NCBI RefSeq assembly: GCF_012932145.1
Contig: NZ_MWOK01000009.1
Location: 62,001-126,000 of the forward strand
Length of the DNA stretch: 64,000 nt
Source of the DNA: Acidovorax sp. SRB_14
GTDB taxonomy: Bacteria > Pseudomonadota > Gammaproteobacteria > Burkholderiales > Burkholderiaceae_C
Direction: 5' to 3'
The notes below the pieces were generated by a model. That model had not been told where the DNA came from. It made no database searches and saw nothing but the letters and a program-made list of their open reading frames with translations. Each line of letters starts with the position of its first letter. The first letter of the stretch is position 1. Both the position numbers and the translations under genes were made by a program. Positions 20,297-28,444 of this stretch are shown here, in pieces.

Positions 20297-20862
20297 CCCT
20301 TACTGCAACGCACAGCCCGCTCTCCTTGGTACGGGGATGGACGCCGGCCCCGTTTGACACCCTGCCCGGCGCGCTGGCGCAGCCAGGCGCACGCGCAGGG
20401 GCGAATTTTTGGACTTCAAAAGAAAGAGACGCGGAGATGGATACGCCACTTCGTAAAGACCCGGATTCCCCGCTGCGCGGCACGCGCGCCAACATTGTGC
20501 AGTCCATTCGCGCCCATCGCGTGCCGGACCTGCAGAGTGCGGCCGCTGCGCTGGGGCACCACTTCCTTTACGCCAACCTCGCCCATGCCCAGACCAAGCA
20601 GGACGTGCTGGATCTGATTGCCCAGCAGTTCACTTTTCCGGCGCATTTCGGCAAAAACTTCGATGCGTTGTCCGACTGCCTGACCGATCCGCTGCACAAG
20701 TCGGGTCCGCAGCCGGGCTTCATCGTGGTGCTCGAACAGATTCCAACGACGGTCAAATTCGACAAGGAAGCACGCGAGCAGCTGCTTGATGTGTTCCGCG
20801 ACGCGGCAGACTTCTGGAGCGACCGCAAGATCCCGTTCCGCTGTTTCTATTCTTTTCTGTAG
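20293..20862 (+). CDS. Barstar-family RNase inhibitor
   Basis: 189 residues from the coupled ATG 20293 (ATGA overlap with the RNase stop). The barstar domain covers the C-terminal ~95 residues: HHFLYANLAHAQTKQDVLDL, FTFPAHFGKNFDALSDCLTD and the terminal RKIPFRCFYSFL. The first ~50 residues have no family resemblance, and an internal ATG 20437 with an AAAGAGA site would give a 141-residue form closer to usual length. Barstar blocks the RNase active site in the cytoplasm before secretion. The order RNase-then-inhibitor with overlap suggests co-production of both. Confidence 0.9.
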   Translation: MTLTATHSPLSLVRGWTPAPFDTLPGALAQPGARAGANFWTSKERDAEMDTPLRKDPDSPLRGTRANIVQSIRAHRVPDLQSAAAALGHHFLYANLAHAQTKQDVLDLIAQQFTFPAHFGKNFDALSDCLTDPLHKSGPQPGFIVVLEQIPTTVKFDKEAREQLLDVFRDAADFWSDRKIPFRCFYSFL

Positions 20863-21211
20863 CCCGTTCTGCATCCTACGGCCAGGCAGAACGGGCGAGC
20901 GAGGCTAACCAGGCAGCGGGCGTGGTGCAAGGCATTGCCATCGCGGCGGACGCCGCCGAGAAAATGCCCACCGACAAGCTCGTGGATGTGACCCCTCTGG
21001 CGCTGCGGATGAGCAGCCCCTTCAACTCGGGCTATTGGCTCGCGGCTGCCTGAGGTGCGTTGCCGTCCTGGCCGCGGCGCACCGCGCCTGCGAAACTGCG
21101 AAACCCGCCTCTGGGGCGGGTTTCGCGCATCTGGCCAGGCCCTGGGCGGCCTCGTCAACGCAGCAGAACTGCACCGCTCGCTATAGTGGTCAGCCCTTTC
21201 CCTGTGCGCCT
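20863..21211 (+). other. Barstar-radA spacer: hairpin, coding-like remnant, terminator
   Basis: GCCCGTTCTGC (20862-20872) pairs with GCAGAACGGGC (20886-20896) but no T-run follows. Bases 20886-21053 then read as a start-less frame (residues such as GVVQGIAIAADAAEKMPTDK and the end SSPFNSGYWLAAA) whose composition looks like protein rather than spacer; I do not recognise a family and it has no credible start codon, so it may be the tail of a lost gene. A terminator at 21098-21126 and a TATAGT -10-like box at 21182-21187 before radA complete the region. Confidence 0.4.
21098..21126 (+). terminator. Hairpin terminator upstream of radA
   Basis: GCGAAACCCGCC (21098-21109), loop TCTGG, GGCGGGTTTCGC (21115-21126): a perfect 12-base stem whose 3' arm carries the TTT. 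It separates the barnase/barstar unit from radA. Confidence 0.7.
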
Positions 21212-22591
21212 ATGCCCAAAGAAAAATCCATCTACATCTGTTCCGAATGCGGTGGCACCAGCCCCAAGTGGTTGGGCAAGTGCCCGCAGTGCGGCGCCTG
21301 GAACACCCTGGTGGAGTCGGTCACGGAAACCGCGGGGATCAAGCACCGCTACAGCGGCACGCAGTACGCCGGCCTGGCCTTGGCGCAGGCCGTGGCGCCG
21401 TTGTCGGCCATCGAGGCCACCGAAGTGGCACGCACGGCCAGTGGCATCGAGGAGCTCGACCGCGTGCTCGGCGGTGGCATCGTGGAGGGTGGTGTGGTGC
21501 TCATCGGCGGCGACCCCGGCATTGGCAAATCCACGCTGCTGCTGCAGGCATTGGACGCGCTGCAGCGCGCCGGCCTGCCGACGCTCTACGTCACGGGCGA
21601 GGAGAGCGGCGCCCAGGTAGCGTTGCGCTCGCGCAGGCTCGGGCTCGACCACAGCCAGGTCAACGTGCTGGCAGAGATCCAGCTCGAAAAAATCCTGGCC
21701 ACCATCGAGGCCACGCAACCGGCTGTGGCGGTGATCGACTCGATCCAGACCGTGTATTCCGACCAGCTCACCTCGGCACCGGGGTCGGTCGCGCAGGTGC
21801 GCGAGTGCGCTGCGCACCTCACGCGCGCCGCCAAAAGTTCGGGCGTCGCCATCGTGCTCGTGGGCCATGTGACCAAGGAGGGCGCGCTGGCCGGCCCGCG
21901 CGTGCTCGAACACATGGTCGATACGGTGCTGTACTTCGAAGGCGACACCCACAGCCAGTTTCGACTGGTGCGCGCCATCAAGAACCGCTTTGGCGCAGTC
22001 AACGAAATCGGCGTCTTTGCTATGACCGAGAAGGGCCTCAAAGGGGTGACCAACCCCAGCGCCATTTTCCTGAGCCAGCACAGCGAGCCGGTGCCCGGCA
22101 GTTGCGTGCTGGTCACGCTGGAGGGCACGCGCCCCCTGCTGGTCGAGATCCAGGCCCTGGTCGATGGCGGCGGGCCCAATCCGCGCCGCCTTTCGGTGGG
22201 GCTGGAGCGCGATCGCCTGGCCATGCTGCTGGCGGTGCTGCACCGCCATGCCGGTGTGGCCTGCGCCGACCAGGATGTGTTCGTCAACGCGGTCGGCGGC
22301 GTGCGCATCAGCGAGCCTGCCGCCGATCTGGCGGTGATGCTGGCGATCACGTCGAGCCTGCGCGGCCGGGCCCTGCCCCAGGGCTTCATTGCGTTCGGCG
22401 AAGTGGGCCTGGCCGGCGAGGTGCGCCCCGCGCCGCGCGGCCAGGAGCGCCTCAAGGAAGCGGCCAAGCTGGGCTTTCGCGTCGCCGTGGTGCCGCGGGC
22501 CAACGCGCCCAAGAAGCCGATCGAAGGCCTGACCATCCACCCCGTGGAGCGCGTGGAAGAGGCCATGGCGGTCGTGCGCGGTCTCGACTGA
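21212..22591 (+). CDS. radA: DNA repair protein RadA
   Basis: 459 residues, normal length. An N-terminal C4 zinc finger (CSECGGTSPKWLGKCPQC) is followed by a RecA-like ATPase with Walker A GGDPGIGKST, the RadA-specific KNRFG motif (in AIKNRFGAVNEIG) and a C-terminal Lon-protease-like domain (FVNAVGGVRISEPAADLAVM, FGEVGLAGEVR). RadA is a hexameric helicase that extends D-loops during homologous recombination. No clear Shine-Dalgarno; a TATAGT box lies 25 bases before ATG 21212, so the leader is very short. Confidence 0.97.
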   Translation: MPKEKSIYICSECGGTSPKWLGKCPQCGAWNTLVESVTETAGIKHRYSGTQYAGLALAQAVAPLSAIEATEVARTASGIEELDRVLGGGIVEGGVVLIGGDPGIGKSTLLLQALDALQRAGLPTLYVTGEESGAQVALRSRRLGLDHSQVNVLAEIQLEKILATIEATQPAVAVIDSIQTVYSDQLTSAPGSVAQVRECAAHLTRAAKSSGVAIVLVGHVTKEGALAGPRVLEHMVDTVLYFEGDTHSQFRLVRAIKNRFGAVNEIGVFAMTEKGLKGVTNPSAIFLSQHSEPVPGSCVLVTLEGTRPLLVEIQALVDGGGPNPRRLSVGLERDRLAMLLAVLHRHAGVACADQDVFVNAVGGVRISEPAADLAVMLAITSSLRGRALPQGFIAFGEVGLAGEVRPAPRGQERLKEAAKLGFRVAVVPRANAPKKPIEGLTIHPVERVEEAMAVVRGLD

Positions 22592-22601
22592 GGCGCCGCG
22601 C

Positions 22602-22709
22602 GCACTATCAAAACAAGAGCGTTTTGCGCCCGTACTGCAATGGTTTCAGCATGGATTGTGGGCGAATCCTTGATAAGGCGTGCGCTGGCAGCTCCTTTTT
22701 TGATAGCTC
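22602..22709. repeat. SDR copies 4 and 5 facing each other
   Basis: CACTATCAAAACAAGAGCG starts one copy at about 22602. TTGATAAGGCGTGCGCTGGC followed by AGCTCCTTTTTTGATAGCTC ends an opposite copy at 22709. Together they form a long-range inverted pair (CTATCAAAA ... TTTTTTGATAG) in the radA downstream spacer. The minus strand of the second copy contains AGGAGCTGCCAGCGCACGCC, identical to the copy translated inside topB. Confidence 0.75.
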
Positions 22710-22845
22710 GATTGCGGGAGCCCACCGGCCGCACGGGCCGGCCCAGCCAGGGCGCAAGGCGCGCCGCGGCACCGACGCCCGGCCAAAGACCCTATACGCA
22801 CTCCCCACAGCCGCCGCCTTGGCAGTCCATAAGACAATACGGCCC

Positions 22846-23292
22846 ATGAATTTGCGCAATATTTTGGTGCCCGTGGGGCTGGTGCTGCTGATGGCGGCTG
22901 CATACCGTTCGTATGGCTGGTCGGGCGTGGCCGCCGTGGGTGGCGGGATCGTCATGTGGCTGCTGCTGCATTTCACGCGCTTCATGTCGATCATCCGCAA
23001 GGCCTCGGGCCGGCCGATCGGCTACGTCGGCAGCGCCGTGATGCTCAATGCCAGGCTGCGCCCGGGCGTGACCCTGATGCACGTGGTGGCCATGACGCGC
23101 GCGCTGGGCGAGCCGGTCTCGCCCAAGGATGCGCAGCCCGAGGTCTACCGCTGGAGCGACGGCTCGAAATCGTATGTGACCTGCGAGTTCCTGCACGGCC
23201 GCCTGGTGAAGTGGGAGCTTTCGCGCCCGGCCCAGGACGATGGCGGCGCCAGCGCTCCCGCGCCGCGCTCCGAAGGCACGCCAGCCCCGTAA
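22846..23292 (+). CDS. Small inner-membrane protein of unknown function
   Basis: 148 residues. Two hydrophobic segments near residues 5-20 and 26-43, then a cytoplasmic part with GRPIGYVGSAVMLNARLRPG, MHVVAMTRALG and WSDGSKSYVTCEFLHGRLVK, ending in a low-complexity Ala/Pro tail. I recall similar short proteins in Burkholderiales, sometimes labelled glycerate kinase in databases, a label the sequence does not support. It lies between radA and ilvE on the same strand. Function unknown. Confidence 0.75.
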   Translation: MNLRNILVPVGLVLLMAAAYRSYGWSGVAAVGGGIVMWLLLHFTRFMSIIRKASGRPIGYVGSAVMLNARLRPGVTLMHVVAMTRALGEPVSPKDAQPEVYRWSDGSKSYVTCEFLHGRLVKWELSRPAQDDGGASAPAPRSEGTPAP

Positions 23293-23332
23293 AATCCCTT
23301 TTTTGCGACCGACAGCAACCCAAAGGAAACCC

Positions 23333-24271
23333 ATGAGCCCCGTAGTTCCCTCGATGGCCGACCGTGACGGCAAGATCTGGATGGACGGCCAGATGGTGGA
23401 TTGGCGCGATGCCAAGATCCATGTGCTGACCCACACCCTGCACTACGGCTGTGGTGCCTTCGAAGGCGTGCGCGCATACCACACCGCCGACGGCACGGCC
23501 ATCTTCCGTCTGGAAGAGCACACCGAACGCCTGTTCAACAGCGCCAAGATCCTGCGCATGAAGATCCCGTTCACCCCCCAGGAAGTGAACGAGGCGCAGA
23601 AGGCCGTGGTGCGCGCGAACCAGCTCGAATCTTGCTATTTGCGCCCATTGACCTGGATCGGGTCGGAAAAGCTCGGCGTTTCGCCCAAGGGCAACCAGAT
23701 CCACCTGATGGTCGCCGCCTGGGCCTGGGGCGCGTATTTGGGCGAAGAGGGTATGGCGCGCGGCATCCGCGTCAAGACCAGCAGCTATACGCGGCACCAC
23801 GTCAACATCACCATGACGCAGGCCAAGGCGGTCAGCAATTACAGCAACTCCATCCTGGCGAACATGGAAGCCCTGGACGACGGCTACGACGAAGCGCTGC
23901 TGCTCGATGCCTCGGGCTTTGTCTCCGAAGGGGCGGGCGAGAACATCTTCGTCGTCAAGAACGGCGTCGTCTACACGCCCGACCTGTCAGCCGGTGCCCT
24001 CAACGGCATCACGCGCAACACGGTCTTCCACATCGCCAAGGACCTGGGCCTGGAAGTGGTGCAAAAGCGCATCACGCGCGACGAGGTCTATATCGCCGAC
24101 GAAGCCTTCTTCACCGGCACGGCCGCCGAGGTGACGCCGATCCGCGAACTCGACCGCATCGAGATCGGCAGCGGCAGCCGCGGCCCCGTCACCGAGAAGA
24201 TCCAGAGCGCTTTCTTCGACATCGTCAATGGCCGCAATCCCAAGTACGCACACTGGCTCACCAAGGTCTGA
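23333..24271 (+). CDS. ilvE: Branched-chain amino acid aminotransferase IlvE
   Basis: 312 residues; AAAGGA lies before ATG 23333. PLP fold type IV enzyme that makes Val, Leu and Ile from their keto acids. Visible are HTLHYGCGAFEGVRAY (about 34-49), catalytic K165 in TQAKAVSNYSNS, SGFVSEGAGENIFVV and the PLP-phosphate loop FFTGTAAEVTPI. Four bases after its stop starts a small zinc-finger gene, so they share a transcript. Confidence 0.96.
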   Translation: MSPVVPSMADRDGKIWMDGQMVDWRDAKIHVLTHTLHYGCGAFEGVRAYHTADGTAIFRLEEHTERLFNSAKILRMKIPFTPQEVNEAQKAVVRANQLESCYLRPLTWIGSEKLGVSPKGNQIHLMVAAWAWGAYLGEEGMARGIRVKTSSYTRHHVNITMTQAKAVSNYSNSILANMEALDDGYDEALLLDASGFVSEGAGENIFVVKNGVVYTPDLSAGALNGITRNTVFHIAKDLGLEVVQKRITRDEVYIADEAFFTGTAAEVTPIRELDRIEIGSGSRGPVTEKIQSAFFDIVNGRNPKYAHWLTKV

Positions 24272-24274
24272 ACC

Positions 24275-24481
24275 ATGTCCCAAAACGTTGTTGAACTGCT
24301 GGCCAAAGACCTGAACGACCAGGGCGGGGTGTTTTGCCCCAACCCCAAAGCAGGCATGAAGCTCTGGAATAACCACCCCCGGGTGTACCTGGATGTGGCA
24401 CACACCGGAGCGGCCAAGTGCCCCTACTGCGGTACGGTGTACCGCCTCAAGGCGGGTGAGTCGGCAGCCTCCCATCATTGA
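24275..24481 (+). CDS. Small CHCC zinc-finger protein
   Basis: 68 residues. Zinc ligands C21, H43 (or H34), C49 and C52, with the last pair in CPYCGTVYRLK; this is the zf-CHCC family also seen in the NDUFS6 subunit of complex I. Bacterial members are short, conserved and mostly uncharacterised, often next to ilvE in betaproteobacteria. It follows ilvE by 3 bases and its end overlaps the possible GTG start of the glycosyltransferase gene. Confidence 0.88.
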   Translation: MSQNVVELLAKDLNDQGGVFCPNPKAGMKLWNNHPRVYLDVAHTGAAKCPYCGTVYRLKAGESAASHH

Positions 24482-25634
24482 GTCCGGCGCCGCCGTGGAG
24501 GCTCCGTCCCAACCCGGGGGCTCTCGGCCGCTGCGGGTCATGCACTTCGTCACGGGTGGGTTTTCTGGCGCCACCCAGGTGGCGGTCGACTTGTGCCTGG
24601 CCGCGCGTGGCAGCGACGCCATGGAGGCGATGTTGGTGCTGCGCCGCAAGCGCAACACCGACGCAGCCCGGGTCGAGGCACTGCGGGCCCAGGGGCTGCG
24701 CGTGGGGGTGGTGCCGGGGTGGTCGCACGCGGCGACCATTGTGGCGCTGCGCAACTTGGCGGTGCAGCACCGGCCCGATGTGCTGGTGGCGCACGGCTTC
24801 AGCGAACACCTCTGGGGCCGTTATGCGGGCCTGTGGGCAGGCGTGCCGCAGCTGGTCCAGGTCGAGCACAATTCGCGCGAGCGCTACACACGCTGGCGAC
24901 TGGCGCAGTCGCGCTGGCTGGCGCGCCGCAGCGCGGCCCTGGTGGGCGTCTCCGACGGGGTGCGTGACCGGCTGATCGAACTGGGCTTTCCGGCCGAGCG
25001 TTGCCTGGCCATTCCCAATGGCGTGGACCTGGAACGCTTCCCGGCTGCCGAGCTGCTGCCCATGGCCGAGCGCCTGCCCGCCCTGGTGATGGCCTCGCGC
25101 TTTGCGCGCCAAAAGGACCAGGCCACGCTGATCGATGCCGTGGCCCTGCTGGCCCAAAAGGGGCTGCGTCCGCCCTTGTATTTCGCGGGCTTGGGCAAGA
25201 AGGCCCTGCTCCAGCAGGCGCAGGCCCGCGTGCGCGCGCACGGATTGGAGTCCCAGGTGCATTTTTGGGGGCAGGTGTCCGATCTGCCGCAGCGGCTCAT
25301 GCGCAGCCCGCTGTTCGTGCTCTCCACCCACTACGAAGGCATGCCGCTGGCCTTGGTCGAGGCCATGGCTGCCGGCTGCGCCTGCGTGGCCAGCGATGTG
25401 GTGGGGGTGCGCGGCGTGATCGAGCCCGGCCAGACCGGCGAACTGGTGCCGGAAGCCGACGCCGCCGCGCTGGCCGCCGTGCTCGAGCGCCTGCTGACCC
25501 ATCCGGCCGAAGCGGCGCGGCTGGGGCTGGCCGCCCGCCAGGCGGCCGAAGCCCGCTTTGACCGCCACCTGATGCACGCACGCTACGCCCAGCTGCTGCT
25601 GGGCCTGCCGCGGCGGCCCGACGCAGGCCACTGA
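24456..25634 (+). CDS. Glycosyltransferase family 4 (surface polysaccharide)
   Basis: 392 residues from GTG 24456; the conserved part begins at LRVMHFVTGGFSGATQV, and ATG 24540 inside it would cut the first strand, so an upstream start is preferred (GTG 24456 or GTG 24495). GT-B fold: N-terminal acceptor domain, IPNGVDLERFP hinge, and C-terminal donor-binding domain with the E-x7-E motif in STHYEGMPLALVEAMAAG. Uses a nucleotide sugar to extend LPS core or another glycan. First gene of a polysaccharide cluster; the next four genes run on the opposite strand. Confidence 0.88.
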   Translation: MSRQPPIIESGAAVEAPSQPGGSRPLRVMHFVTGGFSGATQVAVDLCLAARGSDAMEAMLVLRRKRNTDAARVEALRAQGLRVGVVPGWSHAATIVALRNLAVQHRPDVLVAHGFSEHLWGRYAGLWAGVPQLVQVEHNSRERYTRWRLAQSRWLARRSAALVGVSDGVRDRLIELGFPAERCLAIPNGVDLERFPAAELLPMAERLPALVMASRFARQKDQATLIDAVALLAQKGLRPPLYFAGLGKKALLQQAQARVRAHGLESQVHFWGQVSDLPQRLMRSPLFVLSTHYEGMPLALVEAMAAGCACVASDVVGVRGVIEPGQTGELVPEADAAALAAVLERLLTHPAEAARLGLAARQAAEARFDRHLMHARYAQLLLGLPRRPDAGH

Positions 25635-25635
25635 C

Positions 25636-26379
25636 TTATTTCAGCAGCGGGCCGCGACGGGCGTTGTGCCAGGCGCTCAGGGCGCTGTAGGCACACTGGC
25701 GCCTGAATTTGCGCCAGCGCTGCCCCAGCCGCACGGCCGTGGCCTTGCTGCCGATGCTGCTGGTGAAGCTGGTCTCGTCGAGCACCAGTGCGGCCGGCGA
25801 GACGCCCAGCACCGCCAGGTCGTTCTCCCACCAATAGCGCAGATCGACGTCGATCGGCCGGCCAAACGGCAGGCGCGACTGGCACAGCTTTTGCGCCCCC
25901 GCGCGGCTGATGGCATAGCCGGCCGTCATGCTGGGCACCCGCTTGTAATCGACCAGCTCCACGCCCCGGTCCAACAGGCAGCGGCCGCGGAAGGTATCGC
26001 GCTCCCGGCCTATCAGCTTGACCATGTCCCAGGGCTGCGCGCGCTGGCCGATCGCCTCGAGCAGCGCGGCGAAGCCGTCTTTCAAGCCCACGTCGTCTTC
26101 CAGCACGACCATGGCGGGCGCCCCGCTGGCGAGCAGCTGCTGCCACAACCGCAGGTGGCTGGCGTAGCAGCCTTTTTCGCCATTCACCAGCGTGGCGTGG
26201 TATTGGCGCGCGTTGAGTTCGGCCGAATACAGCCGCTGTTGCTCGGCAGCGTCCAGGTCGGCCCACCACACCGCCTCGAAGCGCGTGCCGTGCAGGCCCT
26301 GGCGCGCCAGCTCGGCTTCGAGCTTCGCGCGGCGCTCGGTGTCACGCGCCAGGTTGATGTAGAAAATGGGAAGCGACAT
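25636..26379 (-). CDS. Glycosyltransferase family 25 (LPS core type)
   Basis: 247 residues from ATG 26379 (MSLPIFYINLARDTERR); five extra residues are possible from 26394. GT25 motifs: FYINLARDTERRA at the N terminus, GEKGCYASHLRLWQQLL near 70-86, the metal-binding acidic VVLEDDVGL near 95, and the late AGYAISRAGAQKL. Family members add galactose to lipooligosaccharide. Ends two bases from the stop of the converging GT4 gene. Confidence 0.88.
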   Translation of the reverse strand: MSLPIFYINLARDTERRAKLEAELARQGLHGTRFEAVWWADLDAAEQQRLYSAELNARQYHATLVNGEKGCYASHLRLWQQLLASGAPAMVVLEDDVGLKDGFAALLEAIGQRAQPWDMVKLIGRERDTFRGRCLLDRGVELVDYKRVPSMTAGYAISRAGAQKLCQSRLPFGRPIDVDLRYWWENDLAVLGVSPAALVLDETSFTSSIGSKATAVRLGQRWRKFRRQCAYSALSAWHNARRGPLLK

Positions 26380-26394
26380 GGCGGCAGCGGGCAA

Positions 26395-27138
26395 TCAGTG
26401 CGAGAAGTATTTGCGCAGGAACTTGGGCACCAGGCGATGGCTCTTGCGGCGCGGTGCGCCGGTGTTGTCAGCTTCGGCATGCTGCGCGGTTTCGAGGTAG
26501 CCGCGAAAGTTCAACGGCCGCTCGGCCAGCACATCGCCGACGACCATCGAGAACAGGCGTTCGTAGGCTGGAAAACGCGATTCGAAGAGGTGAAAGAACT
26601 CGTTCCTGCCATAGAACGTGCCAATGCCGAACACCCCTTCATGGCCCAGCGCCCATTTCGAGACGATGCAGCTGGTGGGGGGCTTGAGCGCCAGTGGCAC
26701 CTGCTGCGCGCGCGCACGGGCCGACAGCACCTCGGCGGCGTCAAAGCGCTCGCTGGACTTGAGGCTCGGGCTGCCCAGCGCCTGCCAGGTCGCCTTCGTG
26801 AAGGCCATGAACATCGGGCCGGCATACACCTCGGTGTTTTTCTTGTGGTTGGAAAACTGCGACAGGCCGAACACGGCGCCGCGCTCGGCGCTCTGCACCG
26901 CTTCGCGGTACGCCTGGGTGTGCAGCGGGAACGCATCGATGTCGCAGAACACGATCACGTCGCCGGGCTGGTGGCGCTCGATGACCTCGTTCATCCAGAC
27001 GCCATGCGCCTTGTGGTGGTGGCGCTCCTGGCGCAGGTCCAGCCCGAGCTTGGAAAAAACGGCGGCCTGCCCCTGCAGAATGGCGGGGGAAATGTTGTCC
27101 CAGTGCAGGGAATAGACCGGCGGCATCGTGGGCGTCAT
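26395..27138 (-). CDS. Glycosyltransferase-like protein of unknown specificity
   Basis: 247 residues. A D-x-D-like motif is seen in VIVFCDIDAFPLHTQAY near residue 61, as expected of metal-dependent GT-A sugar transferases, followed by GAVFGLSQFSNHKKN and FGIGTFYGRNEFFHLFE. No family assigned with confidence. The start overlaps the O-antigen ligase stop (ATGA on the minus strand), and the next gene begins within 16 bases, so it belongs to the polysaccharide operon. Confidence 0.7.
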   Translation of the reverse strand: MTPTMPPVYSLHWDNISPAILQGQAAVFSKLGLDLRQERHHHKAHGVWMNEVIERHQPGDVIVFCDIDAFPLHTQAYREAVQSAERGAVFGLSQFSNHKKNTEVYAGPMFMAFTKATWQALGSPSLKSSERFDAAEVLSARARAQQVPLALKPPTSCIVSKWALGHEGVFGIGTFYGRNEFFHLFESRFPAYERLFSMVVGDVLAERPLNFRGYLETAQHAEADNTGAPRRKSHRLVPKFLRKYFSH

Positions 27139-28376
27139 GGCGTGGCTTTCGGTAGTTCAGTCTGCTGCTCGATCACCGGGCCGGCAATCAACAAGGCCAT
27201 CATGAAAATGAAGAAGTGGCTTTCGCGTGCGCTGAACAGGGGCGAATTGACCAGGCTGTCGGCCGCCAACGCCGTGGCAAATCCCAGCAGCAGGAATTGA
27301 TCGGGCGTGCTGCGCCTGCGCGCGGCATAGAACAGGCTGGCGACCAGCGCCACGAACAGCAAGCCGCCGAGCGCGCCATTTTCGACCATGAAGAACAGGT
27401 ACTGGTTGTGTGGATGCCAGCCAAATTCCTGGCAGTCCTCGGGCCGGGTGTTCAAGCGACAGGCTTCCGTATCGAAAGAGCCCGTGCCCGTGCCCGCCAG
27501 CGGGTGCTGCTGGATCAGTGCGACGACGGACTGGTAATTGTACAAACGACGTCCTAGAGAGCTGTATTTGTTGCTCTCATGGTTTTGCACCTCGTGCCAG
27601 CCCTGCCTGATCTTGCCCATCAACAGCGGCGAACTCGCTGCGACCAAGCCCAGAAGGACGACGGTGGCGCCCAGCACCCAAAGCTTCTTTTTGCCATGCG
27701 CTGCCGCCACGCCGGCAACCACCAGGCAGCTGCCCAACAGAAAGACCCCCGTGCGTCCCCATGACATGTGCGTGATGCTCACCGCCCCCAGCAGCGCCAA
27801 AAGGACGCAGCCAGCGCGCGTCCAGGGGGTTGTGCATTTCCACACCAGGGCCAGGCAGGCCAGCACGAAGAAACTCATCATCACGCTTTGCGTGATGTAG
27901 TCGCCCACCACCGTGTGGTCCACGCCCCAGCCGGTCTGCTGTGTGGCCGACCAGGGGAGCGCAACAAAGATGCCGGCATAGGCCGAGGCCAGGATGAAGC
28001 CCATCGCCGCCATGAAGGCGTACAGGCATTGGCGGCGCGTTTTGGCATCGAACAGCACCGTCACGAAAAACAGCCCGGCCAGCAGCTTGGCATATTTGGA
28101 CAGGTGCACCAGGGCCGTGCTGCCGGGCCCGCTGCTGTAGCTGGTGCCCATCAGAACCAGCAAGAACAGCAGCAGCATGGCCCAGGCGCTCGGCAGCAGG
28201 AAGACCTTGCGCCACTGCGTCCGCAGGTTGCCCGACAGCAGGGTGGCCACAAGGCACAGCGCCGCGAGCGCGTTGCCCAGCGCCAGCGCGACCGGGAACG
28301 TCAAAAATGCGCCTACCAGCAGCCTTTGTGACCAACGATCAAATAGGCTGGGGAGTTTGGCGTGGGTCGGTGTCAT
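27135..28376 (-). CDS. O-antigen ligase / polymerase family membrane protein (WaaL-like)
   Basis: 413 residues with about 10-12 hydrophobic segments. A large periplasmic loop between about 250 and 340 carries the Wzy_C signature region (NYQSVVALIQQHPLAGTGTG ... WHPHNQYLFFMVENG), where the conserved His/Arg residues of ligases sit. It joins O-antigen or another glycan to lipid A-core in the periplasm. Ligase versus polymerase cannot be settled from sequence; the neighbouring core glycosyltransferases favour ligase. Coupled by overlap to the downstream glycosyltransferase-like gene. Confidence 0.88.
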   Translation of the reverse strand: MTPTHAKLPSLFDRWSQRLLVGAFLTFPVALALGNALAALCLVATLLSGNLRTQWRKVFLLPSAWAMLLLFLLVLMGTSYSSGPGSTALVHLSKYAKLLAGLFFVTVLFDAKTRRQCLYAFMAAMGFILASAYAGIFVALPWSATQQTGWGVDHTVVGDYITQSVMMSFFVLACLALVWKCTTPWTRAGCVLLALLGAVSITHMSWGRTGVFLLGSCLVVAGVAAAHGKKKLWVLGATVVLLGLVAASSPLLMGKIRQGWHEVQNHESNKYSSLGRRLYNYQSVVALIQQHPLAGTGTGSFDTEACRLNTRPEDCQEFGWHPHNQYLFFMVENGALGGLLFVALVASLFYAARRRSTPDQFLLLGFATALAADSLVNSPLFSARESHFFIFMMALLIAGPVIEQQTELPKATP

Positions 28377-28444
28377 GGATACGTGTGTGGCGTGCGCGAT
28401 GCATGCGTGAAGAAGGACGGGTGCGGCGGCGTTGCCGTATGCTT

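Noticed and set aside
24393-24455. Extension of the GT4 protein upstream into the zinc-finger gene (ATG 24393)
   Set aside because: It would overlap the zinc-finger gene by ~90 bases in another frame and has no conserved residues; a later start is more plausible.
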